From: Delphinapterus leucas
Lineage: Eukaryota; Chordata; Mammalia; Artiodactyla; Monodontidae
Length of the DNA stretch: 64,000 nucleotides
NCBI RefSeq assembly: GCF_002288925.2
Contig: NW_022098050.1
Location: 8,992,194-9,056,193, forward strand
Direction of reading: 5' to 3'
Position 1 is the stretch's first letter; every line of letters begins with the position of its first letter. The translations under genes were made by a program, and so were the position numbers. The notes under the pieces are model-generated. The model was given only the letters and a program-made list of their open reading frames with translations. It did not search any database and had not been told where the DNA came from. Positions 34,442 through 45,770 of the stretch are shown here, piece by piece.

Positions 34442-35439
34442 AGGAGGAAGTTGAGCTGTGCAGGTTTAGTCTCTCAGTTGAAAAGTCATATTGGAGGAAA
34501 TGCAGATCCCTCAATTCTATAAGGTGCAGTTAGTAGAGTTCATTTCTATCTTCTCATACTCATAATTATTCTAGCATTAGATGAATTTTGAAAATCGTTG
34601 CAAGCATTAAAAAATATCTAACTTCGTGCCATTATGCTTTACTTTCTTATAACAAGGTAGTTAGCAGCTTGTTTTTTAACAGATACTCTACTTTCGTGGT
34701 GGGGCAGATTTGTTTCTTTTTGCATAAAAAAGATTTCAAATGTTGACATGCAAGGTATCATTCTTGTTATCATTGAAAAATGAAAAAGATAAACATACCA
34801 ATCTTCTGATTTTAAAAAGGTATTTTAAAGCAATTTGAGAGTTGTTTTAAAACCATTTTGAAGCTATTGTATAGGATTTAAATGACTGGGTGAAATGGGA
34901 TTTTTATCTTATTTATGATTTTCTCTATTTTCCAAATTTTCTATGACATTTAAAAAAAAATTTAAAGCAAAGTTCATGTTCCTATAATTTAACAGTTATA
35001 CAAGGATTGTTGCAAAGAACAGCAATTCCCCAGTCCCACAAGCCCGTATCTCCAGAGGCAACAATTTTCAACTCTTTTAACTGACTGTATTTACCCCGAT
35101 ATTTCCAAATATTCTTGATTTTGTAGTTTCAGGCCCTACCTATTGACTTCCCTCTATAGTAAAAGAGGATTTACCTCTTTCATACAGGCATGACTCCCAT
35201 TCCACTTATGGCCATTCTGTCAATATAGTCACATTGTCATTTTGGCTAGATCAATTAGGTATTTACATCCCTATGACTATATAAGTCCTGCTGACCACTG
35301 AACATGTGGTTTTGTATACAGAAGATTATATTTTTTGCTTTACAATTTGAAGGAAAAAAAATAATTTACACTGGCCACTTTGGAAATGTAGGTCATTCAT
35401 CTGTATACTGTGTTACTCAAAGACTGGGAATTTGAGAGA

Positions 35440-35505
35440 GCTTTTTGTCTGACCATCCATCCGGCACATTGCTGGCACTCAGTACATAGCTGTAGAATGA
35501 ATGAT
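35440..35505 (+). repeat. L2 3' end fragment
   Basis: 'ggcacattgctggcactcag', then 'tagaatgaatgatt', follows the L2 terminal consensus (low-copy cost/date phrase '...ggcacatagtaggtgctca...tgaatgaatga'). Confidence 0.6.
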
Positions 35506-37221
35506 TAAACACAGGCCTTCAAGTGACAAGTTCAGTCTGTTCAAGACACTGATTATTTGACCAAGGTACACTATGTGAACACGCCATTTGAAATCATCGA
35601 AATGGTCTTTACTGACATTATAGCTGTGTCAAAGACGTTTTTTGTTGTAATCACATTCCTTGTTTCCCAAACTCATGTGGGCAACTTTCCCCTCACCAGA
35701 GAGCATATTTCAGTATGGAAAAGCAGGCTTCTAGTTTTTTACATACTGCTCATTTCTTCCCACATGGTGCCAAAAAACCACGTGATTTAATCACACACAG
35801 AGCTTTTGATTTTCTTGCAATGCAGCCGAACTCTGGTGGTTTGGTTGTTTCCCACGGATTATTTTCTATAAATACAGGAGGGTGTGGATTGGCATCAGGT
35901 TGAACCTGCTCCAGGTACACGCCTCCCACTTTGCTAGGCTACATCGTGGCTCATCAAATAACCACTAGTGAACAAAACCTCTCTCCTCCTATAGTATGAC
36001 TTATCAGTTAGAACCCGAGCAAGCTGTCAGGCAGCCCTTCCTCTTCCTATATGTGCTGCATATTTGCTAAGCACTGAGTCATACTTGACACTTCAGTGGT
36101 TTAACCTCACTGTAAAGCAAAATACCAACCTAGTACGTGATATTATTTTTACCAGTAGTGAATCTGCTTTTTCTTCGAGCATCATATGTATCATCAATTT
36201 TGAACTGGCTTTTATAAGCTTCCAGAAGTAATGTGATTTATGTGTGTGTTGGCCACAAGAAGGGCAACTTTGAATTGTGCCTCTTTAGGTTGGTCTTTTC
36301 TCTATCTTGAGGTATAAAATTCATAATTTATGTAATGGGAAGCATTATTTTATGCTTTCCTTGAAGAAACACAATAAATTTACCAGGGAGGTCACTCTGA
36401 TTTGAAAAATGACAAGTGTTTCAATGTCTTCATCCCACTATTTAACAAAGTTACATAATAGACTGTCCTGGGGAGGTTTAAACAGATCACAGGTCCAATA
36501 AAATCCAATTTTCAGATATTGCTCGTTATAGTTCCAAATCAAACTTTTCTTTTTCAACTACTTGTCAGAAATCATCACTAACAGATTCACTTGTACCGAC
36601 CTTTACAGACTCACAGTAAAAATTAAATTGGAGTTTGTTGATTATATTTATGACATTATTTTAAGTTGGAGCATTTATATCACTATTTTCATCGAACCAC
36701 TTGTGAGTCATTGACCCATTTATATGAATTGTGGATCAATAAAACAGTAACTATGAAAAAATGCAAAATTTACAAATGTACTCAATAGCTTGGAAACAAT
36801 GCGAGATAATATTAGCCAAGCCTGAAAATGCTGTTAACTTAATGTCAGCAGTGATGAACCAGCTAAAATGGTACTTGCAGAATATGTTTATCCAAACATA
36901 TACAACTTCAGAAACTGAAAGGAAGCATGCCTGAAGCCAGATTTAGGGACTGGGTCCACACCACTGGTTAGTGGGAGAATGAGCACCCTATGAGCACAGT
37001 AAAAGGACCTAGACCCTTCGGCTACCCGCTCCTTGTGTTAAGGTCTAGCTTTTCCCCACTGCCTCATCTAACAGCCTTTCATCACAATGTTAACAACTGT
37101 CAAGACAACAGCGTACCTTAAACATTGCTGAAAAGTTAACCTTTTGGAAGGATCTGCTCAGACATCTTCCCTGCTCACCACTCTTCCATCTCCCACCTAT
37201 ACTAAAAAGGCAATGCTCATT
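35506..37221. other. No gene recognised
   Basis: No repeat family or exon is supported. The two overlapping plus frames at 35557-35903 have no recognisable domain. Confidence 0.45.
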
Positions 37222-37238
37222 AAGAAAATGCAGTTGAC

Positions 37239-37652
37239 TGGAGATCATCATACTAAGTGAAGTAAGTCAGACAAAGACAAATATCATATGATATCACTTA
37301 TTTGTGAAATCTAAAAGAAATGATACAAATGAACTTATTTACAAAACAGAAAGAGACTCACAGACATAGTAAACAAGCTTATGGTTACCAAAGGGGAAAG
37401 GTGGGAGGGAGGGACAAATTAGGAATTTGGGAGTAACATATACACACTACTATATATAAAATAAACAACAGGGACCTACTGTATAGCACAGGGAACTATA
37501 CTCAATATTTTGCAATAAACTATAACGGAAAAGAATCTGAAAAAGAACGGATATATGTATGTATCACTGAATCACTTTGCTGTACACCTGAAACTAACAC
37601 AACATTGTAAATCAACTATACTTCAATAAAAAATAAATTTAAAAAAAAAAGA
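37239..37652 (+). mobile_element. 5'-truncated L1 3' end
   Basis: The phrases 'aagtaagtcagacaaagaca', 'ctactgtatagcacagggaa' and 'aaatcaactatacttcaata' are followed by an A-rich tail. The perfect 17-bp target-site duplication aagaaaatgcagttgac lies at 37222-37238 and 37653-37669. It landed at the left edge of a Tigger/MER2-type element. Confidence 0.93.
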
Positions 37653-37660
37653 AAGAAAAT

Positions 37661-37856
37661 GCAGTTGACCCTTGAACAATACCGGTTGGAACTGCATGGA
37701 TCCACTTATAGGGTGACATTTTTCAATGGTAAACACTACAGTACTACACTGTCTGTGGTTGGTTGAATCCCTAGATGTGGAGGAACCTTGGATATGGAGG
37801 GCCAACTATAAATTGTATGAGGGTTAACCCCTGCTGTTGTTCAAGGGTCACCTGTG
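37661..37856 (+). mobile_element. Tigger/MER2-type non-autonomous DNA transposon
   Basis: Terminal inverted repeats: the left end cagttgacccttgaacaat and the right end 'gttgttcaagggtcacctg', the known Tigger1/MER2 termini. Only about 195 bp remain, so it is internally deleted. The L1 at 37239-37652 inserted into its left end. Confidence 0.85.
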
Positions 37857-38385
37857 ATAGGATCACTGTGAAAATAACAATTAACTTTACATTTCAAATT
37901 TGATGAAAGTGGATGAACAAAATTGTTTCAGGACTTTTTCCTCTGAAGCCCACCTCCCCATCCACAGACCCACTCCCCCCTCCCTCCTCACCCCGTTGTT
38001 CCACAGGGATCTTCAGTGGCCTACAATGCACAGCTTTAGAAGCATCGCACTATAGTGCTTTAGTTTTTACTTTTCTCATTTTCCTTTTCTTCTTTCTTTT
38101 CCCTAAGTTAAGGTAGACAATAAGGATCATAATGAGATATGTGAAGAGACTGTTAGAAGATTTAGGAAGGTCCTCTTTGAGGGAAAAGAGGAAGTTAGTG
38201 AGCAGCATGTCAAGGAATTATGGAGCTGGCAGGAAGGATGCTTATAGAGGATGCCCTCTATCTATTTCCCAATCACAAGTGATAGAAGGACCTCAGAGGT
38301 AACTCAGCTCCATCTCATTTTACAGATGAAGAGCCCAGTTTCTGAGGATTTTTTAAAGTCATGTGATAAATGTCGTAGATTGTTA
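37857..38385. other. No gene recognised
   Basis: A short MIR/L2-like phrase 'ctcattttacagatgaagag' lies near 38317; nothing else is recognised. Confidence 0.4.
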
Positions 38386-38872
38386 CATTAATGGCCCCCA
38401 ATGAATCACATCTTCTCCTGGTATACAGGTTCTAGTATAGTCTCCTCCCGCACTTACTCTGGGTTTGATCAGGTGACTTGCTTCAATCAATTGGACATTA
38501 GCAAATGTGACACAAGCAGAGGTTTGATCAGCCTTCATGGACTGGGGCATGCTTTCTTGGAACCCTGATGCCCCTGTGCTGAATCATCGTGCTGTGAAGA
38601 AGCTAGGATGAAAGGCCACATGGAGGTGAGTCCAGGGGCTCTCGTCCACAGCCCACAGCAAGGACCTGACATGTAAATGAGGCCACCTTGGACACGGCAG
38701 CCCCAGTTGAGCCTTTAGTTGACGGCAATAGCATGAGTGACTCAGGACATATCAACGGAAGCACTGACCGGCTAACCCACTGAATCAGGAGCAATAATAC
38801 ATCATTATTGTCTTAATCCTGTAAATTTTGGGCACTTTGCTTCCCTGTGATAGATAGCTGACACAGTGAGTT
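38386..38872 (+). mobile_element. MLT1-family LTR (MaLR)
   Basis: It starts near 'ttaatggcccccaatgaatc', carries 'gaagctaggatgaaaggcca' and ends 'gatagatagctgacaca' after 'aatcctgtaaattttgggca'. This follows the order of older MLT1 LTRs. Confidence 0.75.
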
Positions 38873-38904
38873 ACTGGCATAGTGAAGACAAGACCCAAAG
38901 CCAC

Positions 38905-39545
38905 TTCAGAGAGCATAAACTCAGAATTCAGACAAATTTGCGTTCAACCCTAGTTCATTCACTTACTAGCTAGATGACCTTGGGTAAGTTTTGGAAATTT
39001 TCTGAAGCCTCAGTTTCTTCCATAAAATGGGAATAATTATAACCTGAAGGCATTTTCATGAGGATTAAAAGCATTTACCAGCTTACATGTGTAGGGGAGG
39101 GAAAAAAAGTTTAGTGATTAGTAACTCAAAGGGATAACTATAGCATCTTAACAAAGAACAATTAATTTGTAGAGAAGGGACAAGACAAAGGAAAAGAGTT
39201 TTAAGCTTCCAAGGGCAGCAGTCTGTGGGAAGGTAAATATATGGGGGAAACTAATGGAAGATAAAGGTTGTTTCCATCAGGTTTGTTGTGTAGATTCCTC
39301 TCAGTGTAATCTCTGGGCTGATAAGCAGCTTCACTGAAGGTGATTGAGATACAGAGCCTGCTTTTAGGCAAATGAAGGGGAGGGCAGAGAGCTTTTTTTC
39401 CCAGGCATCTGATGTTTCTCAATTGCCTTCAGCTCAAAATTATCCCTATGCCAAAATGGCATATTTTGGGGTGGCATACTGTGATCCCCTACACGTGTAT
39501 TAGGCTTAGAGTAGTGCCTGGCACATAGTAAGTATCCAATTCACA
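38905..39545 (+). repeat. MIR SINE split by an LTR
   Basis: Left arm 38905-39089: 'ttcattcacttactagctag', 'atgaccttgggtaagtt' and 'cctcagtttcttcc' are classic MIR core. Right arm 39494-39545: 'gtgcctggcacatagtaagt' is the MIR 3' end. The LTR at 39090-39493 separates them. Confidence 0.9.
39090..39493 (-). mobile_element. Solo LTR inserted in MIR
   Basis: It is bounded by the 8-bp inverted termini TGTAGGGG and CCCCTACA. The probable 4-bp target duplication catg (39086-39089) matches cgtg (39494-39497) with one transition. The minus-strand text ('gccattttggcat', 'ttatcagcccagagattac', 'gaggaatctacacaacaa') is distantly related to the LTRs at 31722 and 62326. Confidence 0.82.
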
Positions 39546-40812
39546 TCTGTGAGTATTACTATTGGAGTATTAGTATTAGTAATCACCCTGGTAAGGTACA
39601 TGGCACATAAATAATAAATACATGGTGGCTATCATTACTTCTCTTCTGAACTTTTTCTGTACTCTTCTTGTTTCTATCTCTGTGCAACTGTTATCATTAT
39701 GTTGCCATTTGTTATGTACATCCTCTCCTTGCTAGCTTATAAATTTCTTTAGGGGAGGCTGTGTCTCACTCACCTTTGTGTAGACCCACCATATTGATGT
39801 GTTAAATGACTAGGTGCTTGTAAAATAGGCCATTGATCATAACATTACAGTTTCTGTGGCGAAACACTATTATACTGTGAGCAAATATGTTTTAACAGCA
39901 GCCTTCCCTACAAGAGAATACAATAGGATCTGGCCTTCTTCTAATGCAATACAAAATACGCACTTAATTAAGTAGATGTTTACTGATATCACTAGCTGAT
40001 CCAACCAACAGTTGTCTTCCTTCATCAGAGAAGTAAAATTTATTAATTTTCCCTTTTTGTGGCAGTGGAGCTATATTCTAACTATAATGTGGTTTGATGC
40101 TTTCTATATTTCTGTCTAATCTAATTTCTGTAAGAAATACTTCAAATATGGATAGGTAAAAATGTATTTCTCTTTCCTCTAAAAAAAAATAAAGATTATA
40201 CTAGCATACTAATGAAGATAAGTTGAAAAACGGTAGAATTTTAAATCAGAACCGACATTGTATGTCATGCTGTTTTGCTTCTAATGCAACAAGATGTTTT
40301 GTGCTTTCAACAAACGCAGACTGCATAGTGACAACAGATGTAGTAAACATAGAAAATACAAAGATACATTTTGTCATCATGAGTTTCAGACTGTAAACAA
40401 ATTAAAAGACTCCTATATTTGCCTCATGAGAAGGCAATAGTAATACTTTGCTTATTAGGTTAAAGAATTTTATTCCTATCCAAAGGAAAAATGAATTTAA
40501 AACTCAAATACAATGACAAAACTCATATAAACTTGATTCTACACTCTATGCGAGTACATGTAGAAATGTACACATAGCTATAACTACAACCGCAGCAGCT
40601 GCTACAAGATCTGGGAGTCAAGAGACTGGAAAGAATTATAGAAGCCCATCCAAAATAAAGGTTGCTTTACAGGGTCACCCACTGAAAGATGGTTTATTAA
40701 CTCTACAGCAATTAAAACAAAAACAAAAGCAGAGATGGCCCCTGTCCTGAGGGGATTAGAGTCTGAAAAAATGTAAGCAGAGGTGTCTCAGGTATTATTA
40801 ATAAGCTGTGTC
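39546..40812. other. No gene recognised; L2 piece near 39720-39830
   Basis: An L2-like phrase ('gctagcttataaatttcttt', 'ggctgtgtctcactcacctt') lies at 39720-39830. The rest is AT-rich without recognised features. Confidence 0.45.
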
Positions 40813-40827
40813 AAAAATTAAACTAAG

Positions 40828-40834
40828 GTGCTCA

Positions 40835-40884
<50 letters not shown>

Positions 40885-40934
40885 GGCCCCTGCGCAAGGC
40901 TGACACGCAAATTCGTGAAGTGTTCCATATTTTT
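40828..40934 (+). pseudogene. U6 snRNA retropseudogene (5' half of U6-L1 chimera)
   Basis: A full-length 107-base U6 snRNA copy. It differs from the vertebrate U6 sequence at only three places: G7A, A73C and C94T. The ACAGAGA box (40868-40874) and AGC triad remain intact, and it ends in the normal run of five T. The upstream DNA shows no proximal sequence element or TATA box at the spacing used by U6 genes. It joins an L1 3' end without a gap. The shared flanking duplication (40813-40827 and 41475-41489) proves that both halves arrived together. It is therefore a reverse-transcribed copy and not an active U6 gene. Confidence 0.93.
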
Positions 40935-41474
40935 GCACATATATACAACGGAATATTACTCAGCCATAAAAAGGAACGAAACTGAGTTATTTGTAGTGAG
41001 GTGGATGGACCTAGAGACTGTCATACAGAGTGAAGTAAGTCAGAAAGAGGAAAGCAATTACCGTATGCTAGCACATATATATGGAATCTAAAAATAAAAA
41101 AAAAAGAAAGAAAGAAAATGGTCAGAAGAATCTAGGGGCAAGACGGGAATAAAGATGCAGACCTACTAGAGAATGGACTTGAGGATACGGGGAGGGGGAA
41201 GGGTAAGCTGGGACAAAGTGAGAGAGTGGCATGGACATACATACACTACCAAATGTAAAACAGATAGCTAGTGGGAAGCAGCCGCATAGCACAGGGAGAT
41301 CAGCTCGGTGCTTTGTGACCACCAAGAGGGGTGGGATAGGGAGGGTGGGAGGGAGGGATATGCAAGAGGGAAGAGATATGGGGATATATGTATATGTATA
41401 GCTGATTCACTTTGTTATAAAGCAGAAACTGACATACCATTGTAAAGCAATTATACTCTAATAAAGATGTTTAA
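40935..41474 (+). mobile_element. L1 3' end, 3' half of U6-L1 chimera
   Basis: It begins directly after the U6 T run with 'gcacatatatacaacggaat', enters the ORF2 C-terminal text ('aatattactcagccataaaa', giving [13 protein letters not shown] residues), runs through the L1 3' UTR and ends 'taataaagatgtttaaaaaa'. An A/G-rich insertion lies near 41096-41118. The 15-bp duplication aaaaattaaactaag is at 40813-40827 and 41475-41489. Confidence 0.95.
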
Positions 41475-41489
41475 AAAAATTAAACTAAG

Positions 41490-43170
41490 AACCTTCTATC
41501 ATTTTAGATCTACATAAATGGTATCACACTGTACATATTGGGCAACTGGCATTTTCCTCTCAATGTTATATGTTTCAGATACATCTGTATGCTCCATTGT
41601 ACAATTACACTACATTTGTTTATCCATTCCATTATTGATGGACATTTACTTGGTTTATGTGTCCCTTCTTAACTCTGCAATCACTAATGTCAGGAGCTAG
41701 AAATCATCCCCAGTGTATTCACACCTGAGAAATCTGAAATGTTAGAAAACAGAACTTTATATTCACCCAGAGAGCCAGTGGTCACATACTGCTCAGCAAG
41801 CTACTGCATATCCTGGTGTTTGTGTGAAGAGTTTCTCTAGATTATAGCACTAGAAGTCAAATTTTTGAATCTTAAAATACTGTTTTAAATTTTATTATAT
41901 GTTGTCAAATTGTCCTGGAAAGTGTTTGTACCATTTTATATTCCCACCACCAGTGTAAAAGTTTATTTTTTCCAAATTCTCACCAACATTTGGTATTTAT
42001 TTTTGTCAAACTAATGGGTCTGAAATGGTATCATTGTTTGGCTTTTGTTTCTTATTAACTGCCTTATTGAGATATAAGTGACATAATAGATTGCATTATG
42101 TAAAGTGTATAAATTGATGTTTTCATTGATAAGCGATGGCACTCATAAAACCATTGCTGTATCATGACAAGCAATAATGAACATATCTATCATCACTGAA
42201 CATTTCCTTGTGCTTCTTTGTTATCCTCCCGTTTCTCTTACCCTGCCCCAAGCCTCAGTCAATCCTGATCTACTTGATATCACTATTGATTAGTTTGCAT
42301 TTTCTAGAATTTATATATATAGAATTATACAGTATGTACTCTTTTTTTATCTAGCTTCTTTCACTCAGCATAGTTATTTTGAGGTTCATTCATGTTGCTT
42401 GTAATTCATTTCTTTTTATTACTAACTAGTGTTTCATTTTATGGTTATACTAATTTGTTTATCCATTCACACGTTCACTGATAATTGGGTTGTTTCTAGC
42501 TTTTGGCTTTTACAAATAAAGCATTTATGCACAAGTCTTTGTGTGGACATAAGCTTTCATTTCTCTTGGGTAAATACCTAAGAATGGTGTTACTGGGTCA
42601 TATGGTAGACATAGTTTTAATTTTATAAAAAATTGCCAAACTGTTTTCCAAGCAGTTGTACAATTCAACATTCCCATCAGCAGTGTATATGGGAGTTTCA
42701 GTTGCTCCGCATCCTTATCAACACTTGATATGGACAGACTTTTTTGCATTTTAGACCATCTAATATGTAATAGTAATATCTCTTTGTGATTTTTGCATTT
42801 CTCTAATGATTAATGATTTTGAGCATCTCTTCATGTGCTTATTTGCCAGCTATATGTCTTTTTAGGTGACATGTTTGTTCAAAACTTTTGCCTATTCTTT
42901 TGTTGGGTTGCTTGTCTGCTTATTATTGGGTTTGAGAGTTCTTTATGTATTCAGAATACAAATCCTTATCAGATATGTGATTTCTAAATATTTTCTCCCA
43001 GTCTATGGCTTATATTTTCATCTTCTCAACCATGTCTTTTGAAGAACAGAAGTTCTTAGTTTTGATGAAGTACAATATATCTTTTTTTTTTCTTTTTTGG
43101 ATTGTGTTTTTGTACTGTATCTATGAAAGCTTTCCTTCATCCAAGATCACAAATATTTTCTCCTATTTAT
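41490..43170 (-). mobile_element. Old L1 fragments (two adjoining 3' parts)
   Basis: 41490-42040 and 42040-43170 both read as antisense L1 3' UTR and ORF2 ('tttgtttatccattcca', 'ttccattggtcatatgg'-like text at 42590, 'tctctaatgattaatgattt', 'attttctcccagtctatggc'). There are many stops. The U6-L1 chimera inserted at the left edge. Confidence 0.8.
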
Positions 43171-43420
43171 CTGCCAGAGGGGGGAAAAGATATATTAGGT
43201 GGAAGACAGCGGAGGAACATCTTTAAATTACTGGAATATTATATCAATTGAGAATATCTGTCAAAAGCTAAGGCAAATAAAGACTTTTTTGAACATAAAG
43301 ACCTGAAAGAATTCATTACCAGCAGATCTGCCCTACGAGAAATGTTATAGTCCTTCAGACAAAAGGGAAATAACACTAGTTGGAAAGTTGGATCTACATA
43401 AAGGAATGTAGAACACAAAA

Positions 43421-43424
<4 letters not shown>

Positions 43425-43460
<36 letters not shown>
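43425..43460. repeat. (AT)n microsatellite
   Basis: About 18 uninterrupted AT units. Confidence 0.95.
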
Positions 43461-43463
<3 letters not shown>

Positions 43464-43470
43464 GAGGGCA

Positions 43471-44573
43471 TACTGGTTTTCCATTGTTGCTGTAACAAAT
43501 TACCACAAACTTGGTGATGTAAAACAACAGAAATGTATTCTTTTACAGTTCTGTATATCAGAAGTCTGACACGTGTCTCACTGAGCTAAAATCAAGGCAT
43601 TGGCAAATCTGTGTTCCTTTTGAAACCAAGCAGGGCCCTGTGGGGCTCCTGGGCACAAAAGCCTTTCTGTGTCCCCCATTTCTTGATTACAGGAAATAGG
43701 CTTCATTCAGCCTCCATGACCTTCCTGAGTTCCAAAGGGCAGGTTCAAACAGTTGCTAATCAGGGAAGGGAGGGGATGCAGAGACAAGGGAGACAAGCTA
43801 GGAACAGTCAAAAAACAATAGTACAGCCTTGGGGCAGGGTCTGGTTCTCCCTCAAGGGATACACAGAACAATATCTTTGAGCTGTTTTGCAGACACTGAA
43901 GCCCCCACCAGGTGGGAGAAGTTAACTGTTTGCTGCCCACAATCAGTAGACCCCAGACCGGTTGTAACCAGAAGGTTGATGATGCTGACTGCCACCTACC
44001 TCACCACCAACCAATCAGAAGAATGTCCACGAGTGACCACGCCCTCCTCTTTGAACCATTACTATAAAACTTCTCACTACCTCCTCCAAGTTGGGATACA
44101 CAGTTTTGAGGGCATTAGCCCTCTGTGGCCCCCTCTGCCTGGCAAAACAATAAAGTTATTCTTTTCTACTTCACCCAAACCTCTGTCTCTGAGATTTAAT
44201 TTGGTGTTGGGCTACAGAGGCTGGATTCAACTTCACTTTGGGGGGCTCTAGGGAAGAATCCATTTCTTCTAAGAGCTAAGGACTACCCTTAGCTCTTAGA
44301 GTTTTCAGTCCTGGCATATTATAACCCCCTACATCTCAGAATCTTCTCACACTGCCATTTTTCTGATTCACTCTTTTGTTTCCCTCTTCCACTTCTAAGA
44401 CTCATGTTAATAGATTGAGCCCACCTAATAATCAGGATAATTTCTCCATCTCAATGTCCTTATTCTTAATCTCATCTACAAAGTCTCTTTTGCAACGTAA
44501 GGTAACATATTCACAGGTTCTAGAAATTAGGACATGGACATTTTCGGGGGGCCAATGTTCTGCCAATCACAGT
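43471..44573 (-). mobile_element. MLT1-family LTR split by an ERV LTR
   Basis: Antisense MLT1: left arm 43471-43620 ('ccattgttgctgtaacaaat', 'gtctcactgagctaaaatca') and right arm 44240-44573 ('gaatccatttctt', 'atattcacaggttctagaaa', 'gttctgccaatcac'). The arms flank the LTR at 43621-44235. Confidence 0.88.
43621..44235 (+). mobile_element. Solo LTR C, class I ERV type
   Basis: It starts TGAAACCAAGCAGGGCCC and ends AACTTCA, with TATA-like 'actataaaac' near 44062 and poly(A) signal 'caataaag' near 44149. The exact 4-bp target duplication cttt lies at 43617-43620 and 44236-44239. Its U3 half matches LTR A at 23360-23858. The short open frames here are LTR sequence, not genes. Confidence 0.88.
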
Positions 44574-44839
44574 GGTAAACATGAAAGACTGCTTTCTTAT
44601 TTAAATAACTTTAAAAGATATTTGGCTGTTTAAAGCAAGGATAAAAACAATATGGGATTTATAACATGTAAAACTCAGATATATGACAACAATAGCGCAC
44701 AACCCTGTAGGGGAGAAAAAGGAATGTAATGTAAGGTTCTAATACTGTATATGAAGTCATATACTGAAAGTATTGAAGGGAGACTGTGACAAATTAAGCG
44801 AGGTTTCTAATTTTACCTAATATGAGAAATGCACATTGT

Positions 44840-45770
44840 TGTGCATTTTTCCTTGTATTGTGAATGAGGACTTCTTTAGGTTTCTATCAACGAAGGGAAT
44901 TTGTAAGGTCAGAGAGCATGTGCATATTCAACTTTACTAGAAATTGCCAAAGTAATTGTATTCATTTATAGATTTGTTAGCATTACATGAGAATTCCTGT
45001 TTTATCATGACCTTACTTGGTGTTGCCAGATTGTTTAACTTTCATCAACTTCATAGGTTAGAGTATATCTCATTTCATTTATTAAGCATCTTTTCATACC
45101 CTTCTACATGTTTACTTATCATTCAGGTTTCCTCATCTATGAAAGGCCTATTGCTCTGTTTTATTTTTATTTTTTGTTGGATTTATGGGAATTCTTTATA
45201 TATCTGTATACTGACCCTCAGTCAGTTATATAGATTGTAAAAACCTTTACTTAGTCTCTGACTTGTATTTTCATTTTGTTTATAGGCACTATTTTGTATA
45301 GATTTTTATTTTAATGCAGTCAAATTTATTGATATTTTCTTTGAAGGTTTGTATTTATTTTTATGTGTTGCTGAAGAAAACTTACATTTTCTTTTGAAAG
45401 TTTCAAAAGTCTTCTTCTCACATTTAAGCCTTTAATTCACCTGGAATTCATTTTTGTTTAAGGATCAAATTGTTTTTTTATTTCCATTTGTCCCAGTTGC
45501 CCCAGTATCGGGCCAGTCTTTTGCTTTTGACTTATAATGTTACTTCTGCTATATATCAAATTTCCATAATTGTTTGGGCCTGTTTCTAAATGTTTACTAT
45601 GCTCAATCAATCTATTTATCTATCTCTGACTATTAGCACACTGGTTTATTTTACTATAGCTTTGTAATAAGTCTCAATATTTGGTAGGGCAAATCTTACC
45701 TCCCTGTTCTTCAAGAGATTTGAGGGTATTCTATAAAATTCATTCATTGCAGACAGGAGAATTTATTCTC
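44840..45770 (-). mobile_element. Old L1 ORF2 fragment
   Basis: Antisense L1 text ('ttatgggaattctttatata', 'tttaattcacctggaattca', 'cactggtttattttactata'), typical of the ORF2 and endonuclease-to-RT region of L1M elements. There are many stops. Confidence 0.75.

Larger units (their letters stand above)
33154..35435. other. No gene recognised; holds a Z-prone and a G4-prone tract
   Basis: Mostly single-copy-looking DNA. Two low-complexity tracts at 34229-34288 and 34413-34441 are listed separately. No exon with domain or splice support was found. Confidence 0.45.
43190..44830 (+). mobile_element. Old L1 piece, split by MLT1
   Basis: Left arm 43190-43470 ('aaataaagacttttttgaac', 'gcagatctgccctacgagaa', 'ttggatctacataaaggaat') and right arm 44575-44830 ('tttataacatgtaaaactca', 'gacaacaatagcgcacaacc', 'actgtgacaaattaag') are plus-strand L1 text in proper order. 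The MLT1 at 43471-44573 lies between them. An (AT)n tract at 43425-43460 precedes the break. Confidence 0.75.

Noticed and set aside
40828..40934. Functional U6 snRNA gene
   Set aside because: No upstream promoter elements at U6 spacing, three substitutions, and a target-site duplication that spans U6 plus L1 show a retrocopy.
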